A DNA stretch of 64,000 nt. Source: Verticillium longisporum (lineage: Eukaryota > Ascomycota > Sordariomycetes > Glomerellales > Plectosphaerellaceae). This document shows positions 43,767 through 53,991 of this stretch, in pieces. The position numbers and the translations under genes are program-made. The stretch covers positions 5,208,001 to 5,272,000 of the forward strand of contig JAETXT010000006.1 in the NCBI GenBank assembly GCA_019188255.1. The letters run 5' to 3'. The notes beneath the pieces were generated by a model, which saw only the letters and a program-made list of their open reading frames with translations, did not search any database and had not been told where the DNA came from. Each line of letters opens with the position of its first letter. The stretch's first letter is position 1.

Positions 43767-44297
43767 ACAGGAGTTCACTACCAGAGGGTCCAATCCTGAG
43801 ATGCCTACATTAGGGAGCATGAGGCTTGCGGCGCCCCTCTCCCCACCGGAGAGAAGACCCCTCTTGTTAAAGCTGCTCCGGCGGGGTAGTCGAACGTCCT
43901 GTCAGAGGGCCTCTGCCATGTGAACTCAGGTGGGAGAGTATCCAGCGCGATGGGTCGATACGACACGCGCTGCCACACGATTTTCCCCACTTCCCCAGAC
44001 TTTGATTGTTCGGAAGACTGAGTCGTACCGACAGCCTGACCGAATGTGACGATGGCGAGCCATCTTGCGGTGCGGCCCCATCCCGCTGCTACTTATACGA
44101 GCAGTCCTCTGCCGATCGCCCAGGAAGTACATTTTCATCATGTTAAGATTTTCCACCTTTTTCGGGCACTGAAGAACTTTGGAAAATTAGCCCACTCGAT
44201 ATTCGACAGCTAAGCATTACAACTGAAAAACGCTCCCTAACTACACGAAGCCTCTGGTGGCCACCTCAACTCGGCATACTCCCAACGCAATTTCGAT
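43767..44297. promoter_or_regulatory. Promoter region of the sugar transporter
   Basis: 531 bp upstream of the transporter ATG. CCCCACCGGAG at 43841-43851 and CTCCGGCGGGG at 43876-43886 form an imperfect inverted repeat (10 of 11) that could be a Zn2Cys6 site pair. TCCGGCGGGG also occurs upstream of the GH31 gene and CCACCGGAGA upstream of the broken hydrolase near 46311. No gene seen. Confidence 0.4.
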
Positions 44298-45905
44298 ATG
44301 GGGAGTTCTATCCACGAGGAGAAGGCGGCTCAAGCTGTTGAACTGGATCATGCCCCCGACAAAGACATTTCAATGGCCCAGCAATCCGCCGAAGATGAAC
44401 ACAACCTCACCCTCCGCGAAGCCATCCATCGCTACCCTCAGGCCGTCTTGTGGTCGGTCTTACTATATGCCTCCATCATCATGGAAGGATACGACATTGT
44501 CCTCATCAGTTCGTTCTTCGCGTCGCCTGCCTTTCGTCGCCATTATGGCGAGTACGTTCCTCGAACAGGTACATACGAGATCACTGCCTCTTGGCAGAAC
44601 GGACTCAGCAATGCCGTGAGTGTCGGGACCATCATTGGCGCATTCGCCAACGGCTACTTTACCCACAATTTCGGATATCGCAAAGTTCTCCTGGCATCTT
44701 TGGTGTTCATTTGTGGCTTTATCGCGATTTCTTTCTTCTCGCCCAACCTGCCCGTCCTCCTTGTTGGACAGTTTCTCTGTGGCATCCCCTGGGGCGTCTT
44801 CGCGACCATGGCACCAGCTTACGCCTCTGAAGTCTGCCCCATGGCGCTTCGCGGTTACTTGACCGTCTATGTCAACCTTTGCTGGGCTCTCGGCCAGCTC
44901 ATCTCTGCTGGAGTGCAAGCCGGATCTTCTGGCAGCACCTCCCAGTGGGCATACCGCATTCCATTCGCAATCCAATGGGCGTGGCCTCTACCTTTGTTCA
45001 CCATCCTATGGTTTGCGCCAGAGTCCCCTCGGTACTTTGTTCGCGTGGGCAAGTACGACGAAGCTGAGAAGTCCGGCATGCGACTGGGCTCGGCCCTGCA
45101 GCGCAGTCACGCCAAAGAGACTATGGCGTCGATGTTCTACACCAACCAGCTCCAGATGAACATTGACGAAGGAACATCTTACCTAGACTGCTTTCGCGGC
45201 GTCGACCGCCGCCGTACCGAAATCGCCTGCATGGTCTTCATGGCACAGCCTTTCTGTGGCTCCGTCCTTAGAGGCACGCCTACATACTTTTTCGTCCAGG
45301 CTGGTCTTCCCGAGTCCATCTCGTTCCGCAGGTCAGTCGGCGGTCTCGGTATCGCATCTGTGGGCACAGTGGCATCTTGGCTCCTCCTCGGCGCCTTTGG
45401 CCGTCGCACCCTGTATCTCTGGGGTCTTGGGCTGTTGACATCCGTTCTCATGACCATCGGCTTCATCAGCGTTGGCGCTGGGGACTCTTCGGGCGGCAAC
45501 TACGCCCAAGCGGCCATGATGCTGTTGTGGCTCGGCATCTACTACATGACCGTGGGGCCCATCTGCTATGCCATCATGTCCGAGGTGTCCTCGACCCGTC
45601 TGCGCAATAAGAGCGTGTGCCTGAGCCGCATCGCGTATTACATTGGGCAGATCGTCTGCAGCGTGATTACTCCATACATGCTGAACCCAACGACCGGCGA
45701 TTGGAAGGGGAAGACGGCGTTTTTCTGGGGCGGGTGTGCTTTTGCCTTCTTCGTATGGACCTTCTTCCGACTACCAGAGACGAAGGACAAGACGTTTGCG
45801 GAATTGGATATCCTCTTTGAGAAGAAGATTGGGGCGCGGGAGTTTTCCGGGTACAAGGTGGATGCGTATGCTCAAGGAGGAGAGTCTTTGGTGAAGAAGG
45901 GATGA
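44298..45905 (+). CDS. MFS sugar transporter, maltose/alpha-glucoside permease type
   Basis: A single uninterrupted exon of 535 aa with the twelve hydrophobic segments of the sugar-porter family. Family signatures include SIIMEGYDIVLISSFFASPAF in helix 1, GYRKVLLASLVFICG, PAYASEVCPMALRGYLTVYVNLCWALGQLI, the PESPRY motif after helix 6 and FRLPETKDKTFAELD at the end. The N-terminal 45 residues are acidic and cytosolic. The pattern is closest to MAL-type alpha-glucoside:H+ symporters. Unlike its neighbours it has no frameshift or stop. Gene order (glycosidase, regulator, transporter, glycosidase) suggests uptake of a plant-derived oligosaccharide; the exact sugar is not readable. Confidence 0.9.
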   Translation: MGSSIHEEKAAQAVELDHAPDKDISMAQQSAEDEHNLTLREAIHRYPQAVLWSVLLYASIIMEGYDIVLISSFFASPAFRRHYGEYVPRTGTYEITASWQNGLSNAVSVGTIIGAFANGYFTHNFGYRKVLLASLVFICGFIAISFFSPNLPVLLVGQFLCGIPWGVFATMAPAYASEVCPMALRGYLTVYVNLCWALGQLISAGVQAGSSGSTSQWAYRIPFAIQWAWPLPLFTILWFAPESPRYFVRVGKYDEAEKSGMRLGSALQRSHAKETMASMFYTNQLQMNIDEGTSYLDCFRGVDRRRTEIACMVFMAQPFCGSVLRGTPTYFFVQAGLPESISFRRSVGGLGIASVGTVASWLLLGAFGRRTLYLWGLGLLTSVLMTIGFISVGAGDSSGGNYAQAAMMLLWLGIYYMTVGPICYAIMSEVSSTRLRNKSVCLSRIAYYIGQIVCSVITPYMLNPTTGDWKGKTAFFWGGCAFAFFVWTFFRLPETKDKTFAELDILFEKKIGAREFSGYKVDAYAQGGESLVKKG

Positions 45906-46649
45906 TCGGCGACCTGCAGTGTCTGGATAGGATAATCTAGGCGTATACCGTGATCCCTTGCGTCCTTGCGATCAACTGTGTACTCAATAATTGATACAAC
46001 CTATCATCGAACTCCAGTTTCCTCCATTCTGAGTGTGGGATTGGCGGTGCTCAAGCAGGGTGGCTCTTTGCGGAATTCAGTAGCTTTGCCAGAGGACTTG
46101 AGCATCACATGACGAATCAATTATTTACTGACAAAAGCGCAAACCCTCTATCCGCAGATGTAACTTGTCCAATGGTCAGATTCTATCGACCCCTCCCGGG
46201 ACTCATTGCCCCGGCGCACAGCCTCGTACCTGACATGGCCCTAAGACACACATGCGAGCAAGTCACTTTCCTGATTCTCACTCACTCTTCCCGGCTTGAG
46301 TCTAGCGCTCCACCGGAGATGAGCATGTTGACGAAGGATCCCACCGGCCGGAGGTAGATGTAGCTACCCCGCATAATCCACGACCGGCGTGCCCATGATT
46401 CTTGTTGCCGCAGTGGGGCAAGCTATTATTCTGGATAATGTCCTTGGCTTCTGGGGCAAAGTCCGGGGTAAAGAACAACAGGAGAAGATGCGGAGCTCTC
46501 GCGATACTAGGCTGTCGATCTTGGGAAAGCTCGCCGTGTCACGTCGTATCGCGTGCCATGATGACGAGCGGCTGCCAAATGAGCTCCCTCCGAAGGGGAA
46601 GAAAGAAGAAAATGATATAAGAATACGGCTTGACGTGTTCTGCCACGAT
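45906..46649. other. Intergenic, transporter to hydrolase remnant
   Basis: 744 bp without a gene. It contains CCACCGGAGA near 46311 and CCACCGGCCGGAGG near 46346, resembling the element in the transporter promoter. Confidence 0.5.
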
Positions 46650-47741
46650 GTTTGCATGATCTAGCAGCTCAAGCTTCCAGTTCGACAAAGAAACAATGGC
46701 TCAGATCCCTCGCCCTTTTGGCCCTCTTGGCCTCATCGCATGGTGTTTTCGGGGCTGCTCTGGCACCGGAAAGCGCCAGGGGCAGGTCTTTGGGACCGCT
46801 ACCGTCAACCTCGCCGAGCCGTCCGGGACTCCAGTTCATCTGGCGTCTGGTTTTATTTATGGTCTGCCTGATAACACGGATGGCACAGCAAACACGGATA
46901 TTCCTGACCGGTTCATCGATGGCATGGGCTTCAATTACTGCCGTGCTGGCGGTGCTCAGCTGCCTGATGGTTCCCTAGGGTGGGCAGCCGGGCAATACGA
47001 GGTTTGTGGCCCCTCTGGCATGGCAACACATCCTAGAATCTTCAAAACTGACGTGCTTGAGGACAGCTGCGATGACTCTCGACCCTTTCAAACTAACGCA
47101 CGACTCGTCGCCACGGCGGCCGGTTCTCCCTGCTGATGCACGATCTCTGGGGCGCGGACAGTCTCCAGGGTGGCTCGTTCTCCTGGCCGGGCGACAACGG
47201 CAACTGGACCAGCTACGACGCCTTCCTCGACCGCGTCTTCAGTGACCTCAGAGCCAACGAAGCGCTGGAGGGTCTCGACATTGACATCTGGAACGAGCCG
47301 GACCTGCAGTCCTTCTGGGGCTCAACGCAGGACCAGTACCTCGCCACCTGGGCGCGCACCTATGCCCGGATCAGAAAGGACCTCCCCGAGGTGCTCATCA
47401 CGGGCCCGTCGACCAGCGAGCCCGCCACCGCGGGAAGCGCCACGTGGCAAAAGTTCGCCGCCTTCATCGCCGCCAACGATGCCGTGCCAGACATGTACTC
47501 GTGGCATCTCCTCCGCACGAACCGCAACCTGCGCGAGTCGACCGACGAGGCCTTTGAGGTCTACGGTACCCATGCGGGGACTGTCGGTTCCGTCAAGGTC
47601 CTGGCGGCTGTGAGGCCTGTCGCTGGGCGCAGGACGTACCATGTTACGATAACGGGGCTGTCTTCCGTGGGGTTTGCCGGGGACCGCGTCAAGATTCGGA
47701 CGAGGAGGTTCGATGGACCTCCAATCCTTAAGGAGATTTAA
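46650..47741 (+). pseudogene. Scrambled secreted glycoside hydrolase (clan GH-A type)
   Basis: Recognisable pieces appear in different frames. A signal-peptide-like stretch (LRSLALLALLASSHGVFGAALA, about 46705-46770) is in one frame, while TATVNLAEPSGTPVHLASGFIYGLPD is in another. GLDIDIWNEPDLQSFWG near 47275-47325 carries the WNEP acid/base motif, and a C-terminal beta-domain end (TYHVTITGLSSVGF) lies near 47635. Only the ATG at 46696 reads the mature N-terminus, and it bypasses the secretion signal. A 67-bp segment after QYE resembles an intron, followed by another frame change near 47100. The sequence jumps from PDMYSWHL straight to the C-terminal domain, so the half of the barrel with the nucleophile is gone. 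Certainly non-functional; exact GH family uncertain (GH39-like). Confidence 0.72.
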
Positions 47742-48785
47742 GGGTCGGTCGACCTCGGCGTTTAGGAATATGATGTTGTTTCTGATTCGGTAAGTAATAA
47801 CTCGTGACCGACCTATTGGTGAGGATTGATGCTAATAGGGTGCAGGTTACGTTTTGGGTCTTGCCGGAGGCTGTTACGACGGCGTATGCCTTTGAGCTCG
47901 TGTAGTAGGGGATCAGGGTGCTGAAACGTCTAGAAATATCGGGGTGCTTTGTGTATAGAGACGAGTCCTTCGCAGTTGGGGCCCCGTGTGAGAAGCGAGC
48001 TCCGTCAAAGAAGTGATCAACCTGGGCTGCTTACCAGAACTTCGTCATTGTGATTGATAACGCCAGCTCGAGGGGTCAGCAGTGTTCAGTGGAATAAATC
48101 CGAGGATTCAAAGGTGTACCTGGGCAGCCGTACAAGACTCGTCATAACCGATTTAGACCAGGCCCTGGAACGTCTCAGACATCGGCGGCGTGACGTGAGT
48201 CAAGGCATCTAGTAATTCTTAGGCGATGTACGCCCTATTGATTGATTATACGCTTGTTTCATTAACGACAGCTGTCAGTGATGCGAGCAGCTTCAGGGGT
48301 AGGTGTCTGATCCCTTAGTTTGGGACCGTTCGAAAGCGAAATGACTCCGATGTTGTGATCAGAGGAAACACCGAACCCACGCTGAAGAAGCCAAAAAGCA
48401 GCACTGGCTGAGCCTGGTTTCCGAAGATGAGCCTCTAGAATCCCAACTCCGAGTCAAATGCTCCATAAAGGTCTGTCGTGAGCCCTGTCGCTGTTTCAAG
48501 ATTGTCTGGAGCCGAAACGTGGGACAGTCATTCCAGGTGCTGTTCCATCATCGGAATGCCACATTTTCTTCGACCTCCCTGGTCTGCTTTATATGCTGTA
48601 TCGATATGACCTCGTATTGCTTCAAAACAGCTTCGGCTTCGCATTGAGCGATACATAAAAAGGACGCGGCTACGCTGCTCCGGATAGCACCTGTAAGATG
48701 GGCCTGTATACTCCCTTGATTTTCCTTCTCCATTGCCTGGCGCAAACATTTGATCGACGTACTTTTCCGTGAAGTCTCCGACGCA
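47742..48785. other. Intergenic, no gene seen
   Basis: About 1 kb with short open frames only. A TATA-like ATACATAAAAAGG near 48650 may belong to the secreted-protein gene that starts at 48786. Confidence 0.5.
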
Positions 48786-49370
48786 ATGCAGCTCACGTAC
48801 ATCGCCACCTCCATAGCCATCCTGGCGATCGGCCAAGCCAGCACCAGTAGGAGTCTTTTACAACTTGTTGTCACCTGAGAGTTTTCGAGCTGACCCTTTT
48901 CGTAAAGTTCCCGTCCGCCGGCAAGACACAGCCCCCACATTCGCCAACGTAGGCGACGCCTGCTCGGTTGGCCGCGAGGATGGCGAGTGCGACAAGTTTG
49001 GCCGTTGCGTGCAGTTCATCCCGCCGAACGAGCAGAGCGTTCTGAACCAGGGCCGGACCGTCGACACGTGTACCCAAAGTAAGCGCCCAGGCCCATGAGC
49101 GTGTTCGTCCGGCCTGCTGACGTGATGATTTTCTCTGCAGTACCCGACGGAGAGGCTGAGGTTGGGTTCGGCAATTCCTTCAATGGCGAAGGGGAGCCGC
49201 TTTTCGGCAATGCCGGCGTGGCGTGCACCGTCGGGAACGAAGACGGCGAGTGCGACCAATTCGGTCGGTGTTCGCAGTTTATTCCGCCCAATGAGCAGAG
49301 TATTCTGAACCAGGGGCGGCCTGTTGATACCTGCACGGCGGGTGGCCAGGTCGGCACGCTGAAGCATTGA
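48786..49370 (+). CDS. Small secreted cysteine-rich protein with two tandem modules
   Basis: Exons 48786-48846, 48908-49078 and 49141-49370 give 153 aa; introns are 61 and 62 bp, both in phase 1. A signal peptide of about 18 residues (MQLTYIATSIAILAIGQA) is followed by a dibasic VRR that could be a Kex2 site. Two homologous modules have identical cysteine spacing C-x8-C-x5-C-x20-C: Cys39/48/54/75 and Cys106/115/121/142. They share EDGECDxFGRCxQFIPPNEQSxLNQGRxVDTC. Each module sits in its own exon and the middle exon is symmetric (phase 1-1), so the gene probably arose by exon duplication. I do not recognise the family. Size, secretion and cysteines make it an effector or antimicrobial-peptide candidate. 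Confidence 0.8.
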
Positions 49371-50187
49371 GCTGCGTGTTGCTGTTGGGCCTGACGTGAG
49401 TGTTGGGTTGTGTAATGCTTGCAGGCTCAAGTGGGCTTTTTGAGGATCGATCGCTATATCTCGAACATTTGAATCGTTTGGTCATTGTGTCTTTTGCGGT
49501 AAGGTGTTTGAATCTCGATTTGCCAAGTTAGATACAAATCGTCAGGCTCGAGGGACCCTTGCTTCAGCAGCGAAGGCTCAGTCACTCAGTTTCAAAATAC
49601 GGGCGAGGTACAAACCAATTCACCTGGCCTATCCCGGCCTGTCTTTCTTTTGCCTAAATGAAATAGGGTGTGTCGATGTTGAGGTATGGGACATAGCAAG
49701 ACGCCATGTGATGATGAACTTTACAGCACGGGGCCTCATTCTCTATGATCATCAGTCACACTCCTTCTTGGCCAATCTTTTGCCAACGATAGGGCCCCTG
49801 CTACATCACAATGCTTCTACTGCTGCCACTGGTACTTGGTCAAAGTGGTATTTCAGGATGCCTGAGAAATGCATCATGCATTATTAAGAGCCACGGCAGT
49901 CGTAGAGATCGCAGATAGCCGTAACTAAAGCTGTCCAACTGCACCTAAAAGATATTTAGGTGTAAGTACACAAATTAAATTCGGCCCCTTTAAAGAGAAA
50001 TAGAGACCAGGCCTACAGACTAGGCATTCATATAACGGTCGCCGGTTGCACAACAGCACGCAGAATTTACATACTCGAACACCATCGCAGTCTTTCACGC
50101 ACAAGGAATTCAAAACAACGATCATCACAAGACTTTATAACCAGGTATTATCAGTGCGTTATGGGTCCATCCTGCATCCCCGACAGT
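49371..50187. other. Intergenic, no supported gene
   Basis: 817 bp, AT-richer between 49900 and 50000. A 127-codon open frame at 49504-49887 lacks a family, a signal peptide or a clear codon bias and is not called. CACCTAAAAGATATTTAGGTG near 49944 is a short hairpin. Confidence 0.45.
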
Positions 50188-50847
50188 CTAGCCTACAGGA
50201 TTCGGCATTGGCATGGACGTATGATACGCCGCAGGATGCACCTTTGGCGGGTTGTCCAGCTCGCCCTTACTAGCCCTGCGCCATTGCCATACCAAGGACA
50301 TGATACAAAGTGCAAGAAGTAGACTGCGAACACGGTCAGTGATAGAAACAATCACCAAGAGTATCCCGTATTCGAAAACGTACATAGAAACAATCTGTAC
50401 CACGGTGAGAATGTTTCGAAGAGTCGAATTCGATGACGGGTCAGCATTGCTCACCAGCGCTGCACAAGCAGCGCAACAACCGAGAGCAACGAGGTCGCCG
50501 ATGATGAGAGAGGCAGTGCGCCGGATACAAAATGGGACCTTGTGGTACTTGACCCAGCCGGAGACTGATGCTGCGACGATGAACCATGTTGTGGACACAA
50601 TTGTCTGCGTGGGATCCTTGGTCAGCCCCAGACTGTCAAGGTTGTCAACGAAACATACCAAAGCAAGCGGTACTTGGAAAGTATTGCTGTGATCGGAGCG
50701 CAGAACGGCTGCAAGCGCAAGCGACGCGGCGCCTAGGACGACAGTGATGACGCGGGACGGGAAATCCCCCGCGTAGAACAGAACAAGGCAAAAGACCATG
50801 TTTGAGTGATGAAGATGAAGACTTGGGAACTCTTGGGATACATTCAA
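50188..50847 (-). CDS. Small multi-pass membrane protein, family unknown
   Basis: Exons 50847-50659 and 50604-50188 give 201 aa. The 54-bp intron (GTATGT...CACGCAG with CTTGAC/CTGAC branch options) is a multiple of three, so a readthrough product of 219 aa is also possible. About five or six hydrophobic helices, e.g. VITVVLGAASLALAAVL, TIVSTTWFIVAASV, LIIGDLVALGCCAACAALV and MYVFEYGILLVIVSI, and a short charged C-terminal tail. A second ATG 16 codons in is an alternative start. No domain is recognised. It points away from the secreted-protein gene. Confidence 0.62.
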   Translation of the reverse strand: MNVSQEFPSLHLHHSNMVFCLVLFYAGDFPSRVITVVLGAASLALAAVLRSDHSNTFQVPLALVCFVDNLDSLGLTKDPTQTIVSTTWFIVAASVSGWVKYHKVPFCIRRTASLIIGDLVALGCCAACAALVSNADPSSNSTLRNILTVVQIVSMYVFEYGILLVIVSITDRVRSLLLALCIMSLVWQWRRASKGELDNPPKVHPAAYHTSMPMPNPVG

Positions 50848-51574
50848 TGTTAAAGGATGTTATTCTCATACACCTCCGCCGCTCCGGGCATGCCACTGTT
50901 TTATCAATCCGACCATTGTGATGCAGGGCAAAGGAAACTTGTAGTGAGACAAGCGCTGTTGACCCTCGGGGGCGATGCACCCCCAGGGCTCACGATCGGC
51001 ACAGCAGGGCTGAGCATTGGGCACACAGCACCCGCGGGCGCTGTTGAGGCCTTCTGAACAAGAATCCTGTCTCGTTCTGGTAGGCTGCCAAGCTCACCCA
51101 GGATTCGGAGATACGCGTATGCGTACCGTCTCTACTGGACGGATTCGGCGTGCGGGTGTGGCCAAGCGACGAGATCGCCATGAACGACGTCATTCAGGAC
51201 TGCCGCGGTTCCCCGCCGTCAATTATGACGATGGACTTCACAGCTGACGGAGGCATGAAGCCACTTGGCTGTCTCTTGGCTGGGAGTTCCTTATCCTCTT
51301 AGCCACAATTCCTAGAATTGATGTTTAGAATCTGTACCATGAGACACAGGGCCTTTCAATAGGGTTCAGCATCGCCTCATCTACGGGCACTTGACGAGGG
51401 AGTGGCTTCTACCGAGACCCTGTCTGATCTAATATGAAGCACATCTCACACATTTCATTCTGATAGATGCACCAAGTCGTGCCTTGGGTTTGTACTGCCA
51501 TAGCTCACGCGCTCCGACCCTGCGAGAAACCTCTGTTCACGGCTTGTGGACTCCCCTGTCCACACAGCCAGTGA
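50848..51574. other. Intergenic, no gene seen
   Basis: 727 bp between two minus-strand membrane-protein genes. No recognisable coding or RNA feature. Confidence 0.5.
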
Positions 51575-52126
51575 CTACTCTGCTCTTTTGACGACATACC
51601 TGCCCATCCAGTCGGGTCGCACGAAAAGGGTCCAGAGCCTGAGCCCACACGCAACAGACATGGGCACTAGGTAAGCCCACAGTGCCTTTTCCATGCTCAC
51701 GCCGGTCGCGCTCTGTCCCGCAACGCATAATTGCCACAGAATAATCACGATATATGTGATTTCCAAGGCTGCAAAGGTCGCGTATGCCGTTCGCCTGATC
51801 TCAATGGCCCCAGGCTTGTTCGGAAGCCCAAGTACCAGTCCCACGTTCGTGGCCAAGACGAAGGCCCCGAGATACTGCGTGACAGATGCCATCTCGGGAG
51901 ATGGCTGCTCTCGCGAAAGGCCGTTTGGGAAGTCGAATGGCATCAGTGGGCCTTGTAGAGCTGAACGGGGGGTGATGATCATTGTCGTGGCTGTGAAGAT
52001 GTTGAAAGCAGACTCGGCGGCCAAGGCGATCCGTAGGCCTGTCGCGGGAGTGTTCGGGTCGATCTGAAGGAGATGGTCAGGTCTATTGTCCTTGCTGACG
52101 CCCCGTGCACTAGATGGAGAGGCCAT
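51575..52126 (-). CDS. Small four-helix membrane protein, family unknown
   Basis: An intronless frame of 183 aa. After a polar 30-residue N-terminus there are four hydrophobic segments: LRIALAAESAFNIFTATTMII, VTQYLGAFVLATNVGLVLGL, YATFAALEITYIVIILWQLCV and LWAYLVPMSVACGLRLWTLF. It ends in a basic tail. The layout resembles small uncharacterised integral-membrane proteins common in Pezizomycotina. It is in the same orientation as the 50.2 kb membrane gene but shows no sequence similarity to it. Function cannot be assigned. Confidence 0.65.
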   Translation of the reverse strand: MASPSSARGVSKDNRPDHLLQIDPNTPATGLRIALAAESAFNIFTATTMIITPRSALQGPLMPFDFPNGLSREQPSPEMASVTQYLGAFVLATNVGLVLGLPNKPGAIEIRRTAYATFAALEITYIVIILWQLCVAGQSATGVSMEKALWAYLVPMSVACGLRLWTLFVRPDWMGRYVVKRAE

Positions 52127-53382
52127 TGTCGTGAATCAGGCTGCAGTATGGCTTTGCTTTGTTGAGCGGATTTGTGGTTAGCAATGTACAAGAGGGAAGA
52201 GATCCTTTATAACGTCAGAAGTTCGGAGTATGGGTTTCGTATACGAAGAAACTACCACCTATATGCAGCCTGTGATTAGACAAATCGCCCGAAACACCAG
52301 GCTGGATCATGTCTACTGATCATGCTTATTCGTTATGGGTGTTTGTTACGGTCAGCCCCAGGGGCTTAGTGGCAGTCCTCACAGCCGTAAGTGCCTTGCG
52401 GTAGCTATTCACTGAGCTAAATGAATACACGTCGAATGAACGTTGTTGATTACACTGACTGGATTTCTAGAGGTATAGGCCTAGCCTATTCAACGTCAGC
52501 GGGTCTGAGCCGTAACAGTGTTCATCATGCGTGTTAGTCGGACAGCCCAGAGGCTAAGACCCATGATTGAGCTGAGTGAGGACGCATTGGGGGATTCACA
52601 CGACGACTCCCTCATTGTAAACCGCACCCACGCCTCAATTAACCCCAAGTATCTCGATTAGCGCTCTCACATTCACGACAAGATAGAGCAGGTGAAACTT
52701 CATTAAACGGCCGGCAGCTCATCACCGTCCACCCATCATCACATTTCAACACAGTGCCAAAGCCCACCCCTCGACATCCTCACCATGCCAATCTCTAAGG
52801 CAGTCACATGCAGCGTCTTCCTGGGCCGAGTTGATAAGACAATACTGGTAGGAGTAGTGCGTCTAGATAGGTAGGCCGTGAAGACTTGAAAGCCGTGGAG
52901 AATCTGTAACGCAGCTCGTAGCCTTGATTGACCCTATCTAGCCACATGACCTGCAAAGCCCCACCCAAGCAGTCCTCGTGCTGTGCCCCAGATAGATCTC
53001 AATACATTCAAACACAGACAATATAATACTCTCCCTACCTACGTGTCGTGACGATGTAGCAGGAAATGTCCATGCTAGCAAGCCAGCCAGGCAGCTCCCG
53101 CTCCCGTTCTCGTGCTTATATAATGCCCACCTCGAAGCCCTCAGAACACCGCACGCAAACCCATTAATATTAATATTCAATATTCCGAGCTCCCTAGATC
53201 TAACTAGAAAGAAATCAGTAAAAGAATACACATCCAGTTCAAAAACAAGTATCCACGCAAAGAATCTCCCTCACAAGCTCAAGGCAAGCACCCGCACAAG
53301 ACAAAGCCAAGAGTGGGGCCGGATTTCCACAGCAGTGATTTACGCAATATGGTTTATGCAGCCGTCCCGCTTACAACAATAA
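52127..53382. other. Intergenic, no gene seen
   Basis: 1.26 kb of moderately AT-rich DNA between the membrane protein and the tRNA gene. Only short open frames. Confidence 0.5.
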
Positions 53383-53471
53383 CTCCCTGTGGTGTAGTTG
53401 GCTATCACGTTCGACTGTAATTGTCCCAGATTTCCATCGAAAGGTCACCGGCTCGATTCCGGTCGGGGAGA
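53383..53471 (+). tRNA. tRNA-Tyr (GTA) with a 15-nt intron
   Basis: Acceptor stem CTCCCTG pairs with CGGGGAG (one G-T). The D-arm is GTGTAGTTGGCTATCAC. Anticodon stem TTCGA/TCGAA encloses CTGTAA and A, placing GTA as the anticodon. The T-arm is ACCGG-CTCGATT-CCGGT. A 15-nt insert at 53421-53435 lies one base 3' of the anticodon, the canonical position of nuclear tRNA introns; fungal tRNA-Tyr genes normally have one. The discriminator is A and a T6 run at 53497-53502 can stop RNA polymerase III. Confidence 0.85.
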
Positions 53472-53496
53472 GCACCACAAGAAGCGCAGCTTCCTC

Positions 53497-53502
53497 TTTT
53501 TT
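53497..53502 (+). terminator. RNA polymerase III terminator of the tRNA
   Basis: TTTTTT 26 bp past the tRNA 3' end, followed by a second T5 run. Confidence 0.65.
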
Positions 53503-53991
53503 CTTTTTGGTTCTTCCTCATTTCCAATGTTCTATTCTTCCATATCTTATCCTTTTTTATTCATCTCTATTCTCTATCCATCAACCATGCCCTCCTCTGC
53601 CTGACGGCCAACCCAGACAATCGCACATGGGCCAATGCCCTACCTAATGCTTGCACTTCTAGCACGCGATTCTCACTCAACGGACCAGTCAATCGATAGT
53701 CTTCCTAACTGCTGGTGATACACGACACAACTCCAGCCGTGTCCTCTACTGCCCCTCGACGGAGCGCACAACGCCAGCCCCCGCGCCGAATAATAAACAC
53801 AGGCATCCTTCTGAAGCCAGAGCCGGCGCGGAATCCCTAGTGATGGGAATCTTTTTGTCCTCCAGAAAAAAAGTAAAGCGAGAAAAAAAAAAAGGCAAAC
53901 ATGTTCCTCTTCCACGCGCAAGCCGCCCCGTCCAATGTAGCATGCAGGTGCTGCCGTACACAAGTAGTCATACACCACGCCCGCCGGCCGT
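53503..53991. other. INO80 3' flank, no gene seen
   Basis: 489 bp downstream of the INO80 stop codon, with an A-run near 53886 (T-run on the INO80 strand). Probably the 3' untranslated region. Confidence 0.5.

Noticed and set aside
49504..49887. 127-codon plus-strand frame
   Set aside because: Mixed composition, no signal peptide, no domain and no promoter signal; could be chance.
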